Shown here one piece after another: positions 23,564 through 31,778 of a stretch of DNA of 44,909 nucleotides. Below the pieces are notes generated by a model, which saw nothing but the letters and a program-made list of their open reading frames with translations, made no database searches and was not told where the DNA came from. The DNA lies in the NCBI GenBank assembly GCA_018058095.1, contig JAGPCO010000057.1, forward strand, positions 1-44,909. Direction: 5' to 3'. The stretch is from Kofleriaceae bacterium (lineage in GTDB: Bacteria > Myxococcota_A > Polyangia > Haliangiales > Haliangiaceae). The position numbers and the translations under genes are program-made. Numbering within the stretch: the first letter of the stretch is position 1; each line of letters opens with the position of its first letter.

Positions 23564-24280
23564 ATGCCCTTCCAGCCGGCCGACCCGCTCAGCCTCGCCG
23601 TGTTCATGCTCCTGGCAGGCGGGGTCGCTCTCGGGATCGCCGTGGTCCTGCGCCGGGCCGCTCGCGCTGGCGTCGCGCCGCACCTGGGTCTCGCCCTGGC
23701 CGGTTACCTGCTCGGCTTCGCCGCGCTGGTCGCGCTGGCGCCGGAGGCGTGGCGCCCACTGCCGCTCCTGCCCGTGCTGATGCTCAGCGTCGGCGCGGTC
23801 GCCGTCGCGGTGGCGTTCGGTCCGCTCGGCGGGCACCTGGCGGCGACCGCGCCGCTCGGGCTGCTGGTTGGCGTGCAGGGCGTCCGCCTCCCGCTCGAGC
23901 TGGTGCTGCACCGCTGGGCCGAGGTCGGCACGGTGCCGCCGACGATGACCTGGACCGGCGCCAACCTCGACATCATCGCCGGCGTGGTCGCGCTCCTGGC
24001 CGCGCCCCTGGCCGGCCGCGCTCGCCTGGTCGCGTGGATCGCCCAGCTCGTCGGCGTCGTGCTGCTGCTCAACGTGGTGCGGGTGGTCGTGATGTCGTCA
24101 CCGCTGCCCTTCGCCTGGCCGCTCGAGCGCCCGCTCCGGCTGGCCGAGCACCTGCCGTACGCGCTCATCGCGCCGATGTTCGTCGGCCCGGCCATCGCCG
24201 TTCACCTCATCACCTTCCGCCGCCTGCTGGCGCCGGTCCGAGGCGGCCCGCCTTCCGCCGCTGGGACGGGCGTGGTGTGA
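23564..24280 (+). CDS. Integral membrane protein, about seven segments
   Basis: A 238-residue hydrophobic protein with roughly seven predicted membrane helices spaced through its length. The first is LSLAVFMLLAGGVALGIAVV and the last is near residues 200-220. Between helices 4 and 5 it has PLELVLHRWAEVGTVPPTMT and GANLDIIAGVVAL, a pattern I have seen in uncharacterised bacterial membrane proteins. No transport or catalytic motif stands out. The start codon is ATG 23564 without a clear Shine-Dalgarno. The following gene starts six bases after its stop codon, suggesting a two-gene unit. Confidence 0.75.
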   Translation: MPFQPADPLSLAVFMLLAGGVALGIAVVLRRAARAGVAPHLGLALAGYLLGFAALVALAPEAWRPLPLLPVLMLSVGAVAVAVAFGPLGGHLAATAPLGLLVGVQGVRLPLELVLHRWAEVGTVPPTMTWTGANLDIIAGVVALLAAPLAGRARLVAWIAQLVGVVLLLNVVRVVVMSSPLPFAWPLERPLRLAEHLPYALIAPMFVGPAIAVHLITFRRLLAPVRGGPPSAAGTGVV

Positions 24281-24286
24281 TGCGGC

Positions 24287-24967
24287 GTGACCCGGCCGTG
24301 GACCACCCTGGCGACCGTGGCGACCGCCGAGGGCCCGCTCGAGCTGCGCCAGCGCGGCGCCGACCAGTTCCTCATCGTCATCGCCGGTCGCATCCTGATG
24401 ACCAGCACGGCGCGCCGGTCCGAGGAGGCGCTGTCGCGGCTGGCGCTGGACGAGCTGGGCCGGCCGGCCGGGCGAGTCCTCATCGGTGGCCTCGGCATGG
24501 CGTTCACCCTGCGCGCCGCGCTCGACCACCTGCCGCCCGGCGCCAGCGTCGTCGTCGCCGAGCTGACCCCGGCCGTGGCCGACTGGTGCCGCGGTCCGCT
24601 CGCCGCGCTGACCGCCCACGCGCTCGACGATCGCCGGGTCCGGCTCGAGCTGGGTGACGTCGGCGTGGTGGTGCGGCGCCCACCCGGACGCTACGACGCC
24701 ATCATCTACGACCTGTACGAGGGCCCGTACCAGCGTGGGGGCAAGGTCGATCCGGTGTTCGGCCCCGACGGCCTGGCCGCGGCGCACCGGGCCCTGGTCG
24801 ACGACGGGGTGTTCGCGGTGTGGGGCGAGGACCACGACCCTCGCTTCGCTGGCCGCCTCGAGGCCGCGGGCTTCGCCGCCCGCGTGGTGCGCCAGGACGG
24901 CGGCGGTCGTCAGCACGTGATCTACCTCGGTCGCAAACGCCGCCCCGCCGTCAGCCGGCGGCGGTAG
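24287..24967 (+). CDS. Spermidine-synthase-like SAM-dependent enzyme
   Basis: A 226-residue cytoplasmic protein with a Rossmann-type aminopropyl/methyl-transferase domain. The glycine-rich strand-turn VLIGGLGMAFTLRAAL and the acidic end of strand 2 VVVAELTPAV are the nucleotide-binding elements. YDAIIYDLYEG has the Asp-Tyr pair in place of the DxxD of spermidine synthase. The short N-terminal segment lacks the usual beta-hairpin domain, so it is likely a spermine/spermidine synthase-like protein rather than a true SpeE. It starts at GTG 24287, close behind the membrane protein. Confidence 0.8.
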   Translation: MTRPWTTLATVATAEGPLELRQRGADQFLIVIAGRILMTSTARRSEEALSRLALDELGRPAGRVLIGGLGMAFTLRAALDHLPPGASVVVAELTPAVADWCRGPLAALTAHALDDRRVRLELGDVGVVVRRPPGRYDAIIYDLYEGPYQRGGKVDPVFGPDGLAAAHRALVDDGVFAVWGEDHDPRFAGRLEAAGFAARVVRQDGGGRQHVIYLGRKRRPAVSRRR

Positions 24968-24970
24968 GCT
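24965..24970 (+). promoter_or_regulatory. -10 hexamer TAGGCT (leaderless)
   Basis: TAGGCT ends six bases before ATG 24977 and overlaps the end of the upstream gene. The same hexamer precedes the gene at 44221 on the minus strand. Confidence 0.45.
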
Positions 24971-24976
24971 GCGCCC

Positions 24977-25231
24977 ATGATCTACCCGCACGACAACCGC
25001 AGCCAGACCCGGTGGGACCGGGGCGAGCTCCAGGTCCAGCTGGTGCAGGCCGGCAACCCCCGCCCCATCGGCTTCTGCGACGGCACCGCCGCCGACGAGG
25101 CCGAGCTGCACACGATCGCCCAGGCCGAGGGGGCCGAGACCGCCACCATCCAGAAGAAGCTGCTCAAGACCGGTCGTGAGATCTGGACCATCGTCGGCAC
25201 CGGCGGCGGCGCCGGCGGCAGCGAGGATTGA
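24977..25231 (+). CDS. Small uncharacterised protein, 84 residues
   Basis: A soluble, hydrophilic protein starting MIYPHDNRSQTRWDRGELQV and containing PIGFCDGTAADEAELHTIAQAEG and IQKKLLKTGREIWTIVG. The pattern of a strand, an acidic helix and a basic strand suggests a compact domain. No signal peptide and no known family. Its stop overlaps the following gene's region and the two may form a short unit. Coding status is supported by the leaderless hexamer upstream and high GC at codon third positions. Confidence 0.6.
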   Translation: MIYPHDNRSQTRWDRGELQVQLVQAGNPRPIGFCDGTAADEAELHTIAQAEGAETATIQKKLLKTGREIWTIVGTGGGAGGSED

Positions 25232-25233
25232 GC

Positions 25234-26409
25234 GTGCCGTCCTCGAAGCTGGTGCTGGCCGCCCTGGGCCTGCTGGTGCTGGCGGCGTGCCGGGGCGAGT
25301 CGGCCGACGGCATGGCGCTCCCGCGCAGCGAGGAGCTACCCGGGTTCACCATCGCCACGCCGGCCGGCGAGCCGCTGCGCGAGCATCGCACCGACGCGGC
25401 GGGCGAGCTGCTGTTCCGGAACCAGGGCGGGGTGCTGGCCATCAGCTGGCAGGCCGGCCAGGTCAGCAAGGCCGACCTGCCAGGGTTCGCCGACACCGCG
25501 GTCGCGGCGCTGGGCACCGCGGTCGGAGGCCGTGGCTCGGGCAACACGCCGATGACCCTGGCCGAGCCGGACTACGGGGTGGAGATGTCGATGCCGACCG
25601 ACAAGAAGGTCGTGCTGGTGATGAGCCTGGTGCAGTGCGTGCGCAGCAACGCCACCGTGACCCTGGCCTCGATGGTCAGCACCGACGACACGCGCGCACG
25701 CGCCTTCCACGCCAGGTGGACCGCGACGCTGCGATGCCACACCAGCGGGCCGACCCTCTCGACCGACGCCGGCCTGCCGAGCTTCGAGCTGGGCGACAGC
25801 ATCGCCTACCTGCCCGGCAGCGACCCGCCCAGCTACTACGCCCTCGACGGCCGGCGCTGGCACGTCACCCTGGGTGTCCCCGCCCTGCGCAAGTCGTTCG
25901 AGCAGCCCGAGGCGGTGCGGGCGATGTTCGAGACCCTGGGCCTCGAGGTGATCCGGCAGGTGCCGGTGGCAGCACCGGGCGCGCCCGGCTGGTTGCAGCG
26001 CGAGCTGAAGTTCCGGGTTCCGGGCGAGGGGGGCGGCAACACCGGCAACATGCTGGCCGGGGCGCTGGTGTGTGGTGACGCCGCGTTCTCGGTGATGATG
26101 TTCAACCCGGAGGCGATGATGGCGCCGCTGCCGCCGCGCGAGCTCGAGCGGGTCAGCTGCCCGGGTAAGGTGGCCACCGACCCGGCGGCGCTGCCGACGG
26201 TGCCGACCCTGTTCGGCGCGGCCTGCGACGGGGGCGACGCCCGGGCCTGCGCGCTGCTGGCCGACCTGGTCGGCGAGGAGGCGGCGCTGCTGCCCGGCCT
26301 CGACGCCGCCGCCCTGCGCAAGCGCGCCTGCGGCCTCGGTCGCACCAGCGCCTGCCCCGATCCCGACGCCGACGCCGACGCCGACACCGGGCCCGACGCC
26401 GCGCCGTGA
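25234..26409 (+). CDS. Lipoprotein with Sel1-like Cys-rich tail
   Basis: A 391-residue exported protein with lipobox LAAC. GTG 25234 was chosen because GAGGA (25223-25227) lies six bases upstream; an alternative TTG at 25228 overlaps the previous stop. The large middle domain is unassigned. The C-terminus (about 325-380) has a repeated AC...GDARACALL...RKRACGLGRTSACP pattern like the Cys-containing ends of Sel1-type proteins in myxobacterial lipoproteins, followed by an Asp/Ala/Asp low-complexity tail. Periplasmic or outer-membrane location is likely. It is the last gene of a group of four on this strand. Confidence 0.7.
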   Translation: MPSSKLVLAALGLLVLAACRGESADGMALPRSEELPGFTIATPAGEPLREHRTDAAGELLFRNQGGVLAISWQAGQVSKADLPGFADTAVAALGTAVGGRGSGNTPMTLAEPDYGVEMSMPTDKKVVLVMSLVQCVRSNATVTLASMVSTDDTRARAFHARWTATLRCHTSGPTLSTDAGLPSFELGDSIAYLPGSDPPSYYALDGRRWHVTLGVPALRKSFEQPEAVRAMFETLGLEVIRQVPVAAPGAPGWLQRELKFRVPGEGGGNTGNMLAGALVCGDAAFSVMMFNPEAMMAPLPPRELERVSCPGKVATDPAALPTVPTLFGAACDGGDARACALLADLVGEEAALLPGLDAAALRKRACGLGRTSACPDPDADADADTGPDAAP

Positions 26410-26461
26410 CCTCGGCCGGGCGGTCACCGGGCCGCGCCCGGGCGGCTCGTGCCGTGCGTGG

Positions 26462-26467
26462 TACCAC
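26462..26467 (+). promoter_or_regulatory. -10-like hexamer TACCAC
   Basis: TACCAC ends six bases before ATG 26474; the final base is C rather than T. Confidence 0.3.
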
Positions 26468-26473
26468 CAGGCC

Positions 26474-27343
26474 ATGGACCACGCCCTCGCCGCTGCCTGG
26501 GACGCTCACGCCGAGACCTACGCCGAGCTGTTCGCGCCGCTGACCGGGTACATCGCTCGTTCGCTGTTCCGGCTGGCCGAGGGCCGGCTGTCGGCGCGCG
26601 CGACCGTGCTCGACATCGCCTGCGGCGCCGGCGCGCTGGCGATGCCGGCGGTGGAGCGGGCCCAGCTCGAGCGGGCCCGGACCGGGCACACCGGCCTGGT
26701 CGTGGCGACCGACTTCGCGCCGGCCATGGTCGAGCTGACCCGGCGCGCTGGCGCCGCCATCGGCGCCGGCGACGACCTGCTGCGCTGCCAGATCGAGGAC
26801 GGCCAGGCCCTGTCGTTCGCCGACGCCAGCTTCGACGCGGCGTTCTCGAACTTCGGCATCTTCTTGTTCGCCCAGCGCCACGCCGGCTGGCGCGAGGCGG
26901 CGCGGGTGCTGCGCCCGGGCGGCACCTTCGCCACCGCGGTCTGGCAGGGCCCGGCCGACAACCCGATGCTGCGGGCCCAGCTCGGCCCCATCCTCGCCGC
27001 GCTGCCGCCACACCTGGCGCCGAGCTCGGGGCCGGGACCGGGCAGCTGGCTCGACATCGCGACCGCCGACGCCCTCGTCGCCGAGGTCACCTCCGTCGCC
27101 GCGTTCGTCGACCCGCGCTGCGTGCCGTTCCGGGCCAGCCTGGTCCTGCCCAGCGCCGAGCAGGCGTGGACCGCGCTGCGCACCAACCCGGTCCTCGGCG
27201 GCCTGCTGGCCCGGTGCACCGTCGACGAGCTGGGCGCGGTCGAGGCCAGCGTGGTCGGCTCGTTCGCGCAGCTCGCCGGCGGCCCGGGCCGGCCGCTGGT
27301 GCTCGACTCGGTCTGCAACCTGCTGGTCGCGACACGGGCCTAG
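26474..27343 (+). CDS. Class I SAM-dependent methyltransferase
   Basis: A 289-residue cytoplasmic methyltransferase of the Methyltransf_11/25 type. The SAM-binding motif I is VLDIACGAG. A motif II-like strand VVATDFAPAMVELTRR follows, with QIEDGQALSFADASFDAAFS and the post-motif LRPGGTFATAVW. The N-terminal helices (AAWDAHAETYAELFAPLTGY) resemble enzymes of the UbiE group and others acting on small molecules. No substrate clue is present. The TAG stop at 27341-27343 is shared with a convergent gene on the minus strand through a CTAG palindrome. Confidence 0.88.
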   Translation: MDHALAAAWDAHAETYAELFAPLTGYIARSLFRLAEGRLSARATVLDIACGAGALAMPAVERAQLERARTGHTGLVVATDFAPAMVELTRRAGAAIGAGDDLLRCQIEDGQALSFADASFDAAFSNFGIFLFAQRHAGWREAARVLRPGGTFATAVWQGPADNPMLRAQLGPILAALPPHLAPSSGPGPGSWLDIATADALVAEVTSVAAFVDPRCVPFRASLVLPSAEQAWTALRTNPVLGGLLARCTVDELGAVEASVVGSFAQLAGGPGRPLVLDSVCNLLVATRA

Positions 27344-27576
27344 CAGGGTGCGTCCGGGTCGACCACCCGGATCCAGCCGGGCACCCACGCCGCCTGGTCG
27401 GCCAGCGTGGCGCGAGCCAGCGCCACCTCGTCGATGGGCGCGAGCAGGGAGCGCAGCGTCACCTGCCGCGCCGTGACCCCGACGCAGCGGTAGTGGACGT
27501 GCCGCCGGGAGCCGTCGACGCAGGACCAGGCCGAGCCAACGAGGTGTGCCGTCTTCACGCCGGGCAACCGTGCCAT
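27340..27576 (-). CDS. Small uncharacterised protein, 78 residues
   Basis: ATG 27576 opens a 78-codon frame: MARLPGVKTAHLVGSAWSC, then RHVHYRCVGVTARQVTLRS and an acidic and aromatic C-terminus with AAWVPGWIRVVDPDAPC. Almost every third codon position is G or C, which supports coding. No signal peptide or family match. Its TAG overlaps the methyltransferase's TAG in the sequence CTAG (27340-27343), so the two genes share four bases tail to tail. It starts 23 bases after the stop codon of the DUF4397 lipoprotein gene and may be co-transcribed with it. Confidence 0.5.
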   Translation of the reverse strand: MARLPGVKTAHLVGSAWSCVDGSRRHVHYRCVGVTARQVTLRSLLAPIDEVALARATLADQAAWVPGWIRVVDPDAPC

Positions 27577-27599
27577 GACCGGGCGCCCCCGCCAGGGCC

Positions 27600-29033
27600 T
27601 CAGTTGTTGGCGACGAGCGGGGTGGCGGTCCACGGCCAGACCGAGGTGTTGACCACGGTCAGGCCGAACGGCTCCTCCTCCCCCACCGGCGACAGCGCGC
27701 CCATCGCCACCGCGAAGGCGCGCAGGCCGGCGGTGGTGGTCAGGCCGAAGGCGACGATGGCGTTGGGCGCGTTGGCCGGGGCGATGCCGAGGTCGAGCGT
27801 GGTCGGCGGAACGACCAGGCCCTCACCGCCGGCGACCGCCTCGAACGCGAAGTCCTCGATCAGGCGCGGCGTCGACATGACCAGGCCCGTGACCGGGGCG
27901 ACGTCGACCGCGGGCGCGTCGGGCGAGGCGTGGATGGCGCCGATGCGGGCGTTGCCAGCGTCGAGCGCGAAGCCGTCGACGGCGGCGATCAGGCGGAAGC
28001 TGGGCTCACCGCCGACCGGCGACAGGAAGCCGGTCGCCACCGCCAGGTAGCGCTGGCCCGCGGCCAGGCCGGCCACCGGGGCCGACGCCGCCGGGGTGCC
28101 GGCCGGGCTGCCGGCGCCGTAGAAGTCGAGCGTGTAGTCGCCGGGCGGCACCTGCACCCGCTCGAGCTGACCAAACGCCAGGTTGTCGATGAGCAGCGCG
28201 TCGCTGGTGGCCTCGCGGATGTCGACCGCGGGTGCGTCGGGCGAGGCGTGCAGGGCGAACACCGTCGGGTCCTGGGCGATGGTGCCGACCAGGCCGGTCG
28301 GGCCGACCGCCATCAGCGAGAAGCCGGTGGCCTGGCGCGGCAGGTCACCGAGCCGACCGACGGCGATCACGAACAGCTCGGCCCCGGCCGGCAGGCTCGG
28401 GGTGGTGAAGCTGGTCACGGTGGCGCCACCGGCGGCGATGCCGACGCGCAGGGCCTGGCCAGCCGGCAGGGCCACGCCCGCGGCGCCGGTGTCGGCGAAG
28501 CGATCGAGCGCGGCCACCTCGGGCGCGGTCGGGTCGTCGGCGCCGACGTCGATGCCGACGGTCGGCGCGTCGGCCGAGGCGTGGACGATCCGCGCCGTCA
28601 CCTGGCCCGCGCCCGGCATGGTGAAGCCCTCGACCAGGGGCAGGATGCGGAAGCGGTCGGCCTCGGCGGACGAGGCCAGGAAGCCGGTCGCGACCGCGGT
28701 CACGGTCTGATCCTCGCCGAGCGCGAGCGGCCCGGTGGTGAACGCGGCGGCGCCGCCGACCTGGCCGGCCGCGCGCAGCTCGAGCGTGTAGGTGGCGGCG
28801 TCGACCTCGAGGTACGACGACACCTCGCCGTACGCGAGATCGGTCAGGATGGGCGTCGTCGAGCCCTGCACGTAGACGTCGACCGCCGGCGCGTCGGGCG
28901 AGGCGTGGACCACGCGCAGGCGCGCCGCGCCCGGCTCCGGGTCGGGGCCGGTGTCATCGTCGCCGCAGCCGAGGGCGACGGGCAGGGCCAGGGGCAGGAA
29001 GGTGGACGCGAGCAGGCTACGGAACGTACGCAT
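27600..29033 (-). CDS. DUF4397 lipoprotein with four repeats
   Basis: A 477-residue exported protein with signal ending LGC and a short acidic linker. It carries four DUF4397-type beta domains, each beginning with a HASPDAPAVD-like signature: VVHASPDAPAVDVYV, IVHASADAPTVGIDV, ALHASPDAPAVDIRE and IHASPDAPAVDVAPV. DUF4397 repeats are common in secreted lipoproteins and surface proteins of several phyla; the function is unknown. Each unit ends with a strand such as TAVATGFLASS or LAVATGFLSP. GGAGG lies seven bases before ATG 29033 (29041-29045), a clear Shine-Dalgarno. Confidence 0.88.
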   Translation of the reverse strand: MRTFRSLLASTFLPLALPVALGCGDDDTGPDPEPGAARLRVVHASPDAPAVDVYVQGSTTPILTDLAYGEVSSYLEVDAATYTLELRAAGQVGGAAAFTTGPLALGEDQTVTAVATGFLASSAEADRFRILPLVEGFTMPGAGQVTARIVHASADAPTVGIDVGADDPTAPEVAALDRFADTGAAGVALPAGQALRVGIAAGGATVTSFTTPSLPAGAELFVIAVGRLGDLPRQATGFSLMAVGPTGLVGTIAQDPTVFALHASPDAPAVDIREATSDALLIDNLAFGQLERVQVPPGDYTLDFYGAGSPAGTPAASAPVAGLAAGQRYLAVATGFLSPVGGEPSFRLIAAVDGFALDAGNARIGAIHASPDAPAVDVAPVTGLVMSTPRLIEDFAFEAVAGGEGLVVPPTTLDLGIAPANAPNAIVAFGLTTTAGLRAFAVAMGALSPVGEEEPFGLTVVNTSVWPWTATPLVANN

Positions 29034-29040
29034 GGTGATT

Positions 29041-29045
29041 CCTCC
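29041..29045 (-). promoter_or_regulatory. Shine-Dalgarno GGAGG
   Basis: GGAGG with a seven-base spacer to ATG 29033; it contrasts with the many starts that lack any such site. The remaining 220 bases up to the next gene (29046-29263) show no coding sequence. Confidence 0.6.
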
Positions 29046-29263
29046 GAGTCGAAGTCAGGGTGAGACGCTCCCGTGCGGTCCACGGCATGTGGACAGCGGG
29101 AGCAGGAAACCGGGTGCCGGGCGTGCCGGTGGCCTGGCCCTGGCGCACGGCCAGGGCGATCGAGCAGACCAGCGAGTGAGGTGGCGCCGCGTCGTGCGGT
29201 CGCCGGGTCAGTGCAGGGAGACGGGTGAAGGGTGAGGGGTGAGCAGCGGGTGTGGCTGCCGGA

Positions 29264-30016
29264 TCACGGATCGAGGCGGGTGCCGCGGGCGAGCAGGGTG
29301 TCGTCGGGTCCGTCGACGCGGCCGTTGCCGTCTCGGTCGCGGTACAGCTCGACGCCGGCGGCGAGCGCGGCGTCGAACGCGGCCACGCGCGCCGGGTCGG
29401 TCGCCGGCTCGATCAGGACGAGGCCCGAACCGTTGGCGACCGCACCGTCGAGGTCGACGCCATCGAGCCAGGTCGCGACGTCGAAGCCGAGGAAGAGCGC
29501 GGGCATGTCCTCGTCGAGCGTGAAGCTCGACGCGGTCGCGACCAGGGTGAGGGTGCCGGCCGCGGTCGTGCGCAGCTGGAACGGCGTGCCGTCGCGCCGC
29601 GTCCCGACCAGCAGCACGGTGTGGCCGACCAGCGCCGTCGGCGCGTCGCCGACCGCGGCGGCCGGCGTGACCCGCACCCGGGCCGCGCACTGCACCGGGT
29701 CGAGCAGCTCGAGCGCGAGCTGCGGCGCGCCGCCGCTGGCGTAGTCACCGGCCGGCAGCGGCCCGGTCTGCCCGCTGGCCTCGGCGCAGTCCGACCCGAT
29801 CAGCTCGAGGCCACCGGCGGCGATCCAGGTGCCGGTCACGACCGCTCCACCGGCGCCGACCGCGACCGCGACCGCGGCCGGCACGCTCGAGTGGGCGTGG
29901 ACCCGGACCTCGGCCCGGATCGGGTTGCCGGTCTCGGTGCCTTCGCAGGCGGCGGCTCCAGACAGCGCGAGCAGCGCGATGAGGGCGATGCGAATGCGGG
30001 GCGTCATGGTGGTCAC
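29264..30016 (-). CDS. CEGTETGNP lipoprotein, partner of the TIGR02147 regulator
   Basis: A 250-residue lipoprotein whose lipobox Cys is followed by EGTETGNP, a signature of lipoproteins found beside TIGR02147-type regulators in myxobacteria and related bacteria. The mature part is beta-rich, and its C-terminus has DRDGNGRVDGPDD, a calcium-binding loop. GTG 30016 overlaps the TGA of the regulator gene (GTGA, 30013-30016), so translation is coupled; ATG 30007 is an alternative. GAGGAG lies 2-3 bases upstream of the GTG. The role is unknown, but its pairing with a regulator implies a shared condition. Confidence 0.78.
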   Translation of the reverse strand: MTTMTPRIRIALIALLALSGAAACEGTETGNPIRAEVRVHAHSSVPAAVAVAVGAGGAVVTGTWIAAGGLELIGSDCAEASGQTGPLPAGDYASGGAPQLALELLDPVQCAARVRVTPAAAVGDAPTALVGHTVLLVGTRRDGTPFQLRTTAAGTLTLVATASSFTLDEDMPALFLGFDVATWLDGVDLDGAVANGSGLVLIEPATDPARVAAFDAALAAGVELYRDRDGNGRVDGPDDTLLARGTRLDP

Positions 30017-30927
30017 GGCTCCTCGAGGTCGTGCTTGGCAGCGGCCTTGGTGCCAGCGGGCTGGTCACCGTCATCTTCGGGGTCGTGCTGGTCGGGTAGG
30101 TCGCGCGACAACGGGAACAGCTGGAAGTTGAGCTGCACCACCCGGCGCGGCTCGTCCTCGAGGGTGGACAGCTCGAGCAGCTCGCGCCGGAAGCGCTGGA
30201 TGCGGTCCTTGAGGCGGGCCAGGCCACCCTCACCGACACACAGGGTCAACGACGAGATGTCCCGGTCGTGGGATGGCACCACGTCGATGGCGTCGCCGGC
30301 GCGCTGGATCATCGCCCGGTGGTAGCTGCCGATGTGGACGGCGCGCGCCTCGGGCCCGGTCGACACCAGCGGCTGATCGCCCTGGCTGATCCGCCCGGCG
30401 CCGGTGCGCACCAGCAGGCCGAGCTCGAGCAGCACGGCCATGGCGCGTCGGGCCTCGACCCGGCTGATCGGCGGCGTGAGCATGGCGGCGATCCACGCCG
30501 GGTCGTCGCGGAAGTCGGCGCGGGCGGCGAGCTCGCGGATGGCCGGCATGTACCAGGTGGCGTGGTAGGCCGCGTGGGCGAGCTCGAGCTTGTGGCTCTT
30601 GCGGTAGCGCGCCTGGCTGCTGAGGCGCTCGTAGGCGCGGGACCGCTCGCTGCCCGTGCTGGCCTGGCCGAAGGCGACCAGGTCGGTGAAGTAGCTGGTG
30701 GCCTCGGCATCGAGCCCGAGGGCCCGGCCGAACCGCTCGGCCATCGTGGCGGTGAGGTTGCGCTCGGCGTCGATCACCATCTTGAGGTAGTTGGGTGAAC
30801 GCAGCCCGGCCTTGCGCGAGAAGGCCCGGTACGAGAACCCGCGGGCCTTGCGCGTCAGGTACACGTCGCGCAGGTAGGCTCGGTAGTCGAGGTACCCGTA
30901 GACGTCAGGTTCAGCGGTTCGCGCCAC
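30013..30927 (-). CDS. TIGR02147 / DUF4423-type transcriptional regulator
   Basis: A 304-residue cytoplasmic protein of the TIGR02147 family, a group of DNA-binding-like proteins with an N-terminal XRE-type helix-turn-helix and a DUF4423 domain. The N-terminus VYGYLDYRAYLRDVYLTRK is the family hallmark. The helix-turn-helix comes next (GFSYRAFSRKAGLRSPNYLK), then the domain with TSYFTDLVAFGQA. A later segment VEARRAMAVLLELGLLVRTG resembles a second winged-helix-like unit. The GTG start at 30927 has TAGAAC six bases upstream. The upstream region is unusually AT-rich and may be the regulator's own target. Confidence 0.85.
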   Translation of the reverse strand: MARTAEPDVYGYLDYRAYLRDVYLTRKARGFSYRAFSRKAGLRSPNYLKMVIDAERNLTATMAERFGRALGLDAEATSYFTDLVAFGQASTGSERSRAYERLSSQARYRKSHKLELAHAAYHATWYMPAIRELAARADFRDDPAWIAAMLTPPISRVEARRAMAVLLELGLLVRTGAGRISQGDQPLVSTGPEARAVHIGSYHRAMIQRAGDAIDVVPSHDRDISSLTLCVGEGGLARLKDRIQRFRRELLELSTLEDEPRRVVQLNFQLFPLSRDLPDQHDPEDDGDQPAGTKAAAKHDLEEP

Positions 30928-30933
30928 CCCTGC

Positions 30934-30939
30934 GTTCTA
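30934..30939 (-). promoter_or_regulatory. -10-like hexamer TAGAAC
   Basis: TAGAAC ends six bases before the GTG at 30927 on the minus strand. Confidence 0.35.
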
Positions 30940-30985
30940 GGCGAATCCGGGCAACTCGTCCACCGCTTCGGGTCCGGCGGCGGGC

Positions 30986-31075
30986 GATATTGCATACGGT
31001 CTGTATACGAGAGGTCGTACCGGTATCTCTATTTAGTTTAAATAGTTGATGTATTTCTTCACATTGCCTCTCTCG
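30986..31075. promoter_or_regulatory. AT-rich regulatory island upstream of the TIGR02147 regulator
   Basis: This stretch is far richer in A and T than anything else in the window. It contains the perfect inverted repeat CTATTTA-GTT-TAAATAG (31029-31045), the 8-bp palindrome TACCGGTA (31018-31025) and two direct copies GCATACG (30992-30998) and GTATACG (31003-31009) spaced exactly 11 bases apart. No coding frame fits it. It most likely holds operators and a promoter for the minus-strand regulator gene, possibly autoregulatory. Confidence 0.6.
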
Positions 31076-31120
31076 GCTACTGTCTGGCTGCGCACCTGTA
31101 TTCGCCTCGGGTGCCGCTGC

Positions 31121-31696
31121 CTACTGGATGTTGATCGGGATCTGGATGTCCAGGGTGACCTCGGACCGGTCGCCTTCGGTGGTCATGACCCGACGCCCGA
31201 GCACGCCGATGAGCACGCCCTCGTCCATGCCGCCGTAGCCGAGCCCGGCGCCGACCAGGCCGCCGATCCCATCCTGACCGGCGATGGCGCCCACCTCGAG
31301 CAGCGGCAGCCATTGCCCGTGCCGACCGGCCGCGCCGAAGCGGAGGCGTTCGACCACCGCGCCGCGCCACGCCGTCCCTGACGAGAACCGGTACTGCAGC
31401 TCGACCTGCTGGGTCAGGCCGACGTGGACCGGCCCGACGACCCGCAGCGGCCTGGTCCGGATCGCCAGCGCCCAGCCCAGGGCCCAGGCGGTGGTGCCGT
31501 CGGCGACCTCGAGGTGGACGTCCGGGCTGACGAGCTCGACGGCGGCCAGGACCTGACCGAGGCCATCGAGCTGGTCGGCCCGGGCCGGCCCGGCCAGCAC
31601 GCAAAGCGTCCCGGCGGCGGCGGCCAGGCGAGTGACCTGGCCACGGCGACCAGGCCGACGATCTCGTGGCTGTCGTGGCGGCATGGTCGAGACCAT
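31121..31696 (-). CDS. Exported uncharacterised protein, 191 residues
   Basis: ATG 31696 is supported by TACCGT ending five bases upstream; ATG 31684 is an alternative. A basic region (PPRQPRDRRPGRRGQ) and a hydrophobic segment ending in ARA-DQ form a signal peptide. The mature part has an N-terminal helix-strand segment, then sequences such as GPVHVGLTQQVELQYRF and GAIAGQDGIGGLVGAGLGYGG. The alternating glycine pattern and terminal strand suggest an outer-membrane-like beta protein. No family match. Confidence 0.65.
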   Translation of the reverse strand: MVSTMPPRQPRDRRPGRRGQVTRLAAAAGTLCVLAGPARADQLDGLGQVLAAVELVSPDVHLEVADGTTAWALGWALAIRTRPLRVVGPVHVGLTQQVELQYRFSSGTAWRGAVVERLRFGAAGRHGQWLPLLEVGAIAGQDGIGGLVGAGLGYGGMDEGVLIGVLGRRVMTTEGDRSEVTLDIQIPINIQ

Positions 31697-31701
31697 GGCC
31701 G

Positions 31702-31707
31702 ACGGTA
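31702..31707 (-). promoter_or_regulatory. -10 hexamer TACCGT (leaderless)
   Basis: TACCGT ends five bases before ATG 31696; the same hexamer, at the same spacing, precedes the gene starting at 32767. Confidence 0.45.
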
Positions 31708-31778
31708 CCGGGGCCAGCCATGGCACCGGCCCGCCCTCGGCGGCAGCGTCGGGCACGTTGCGGCAGGTGGCCCGACCC

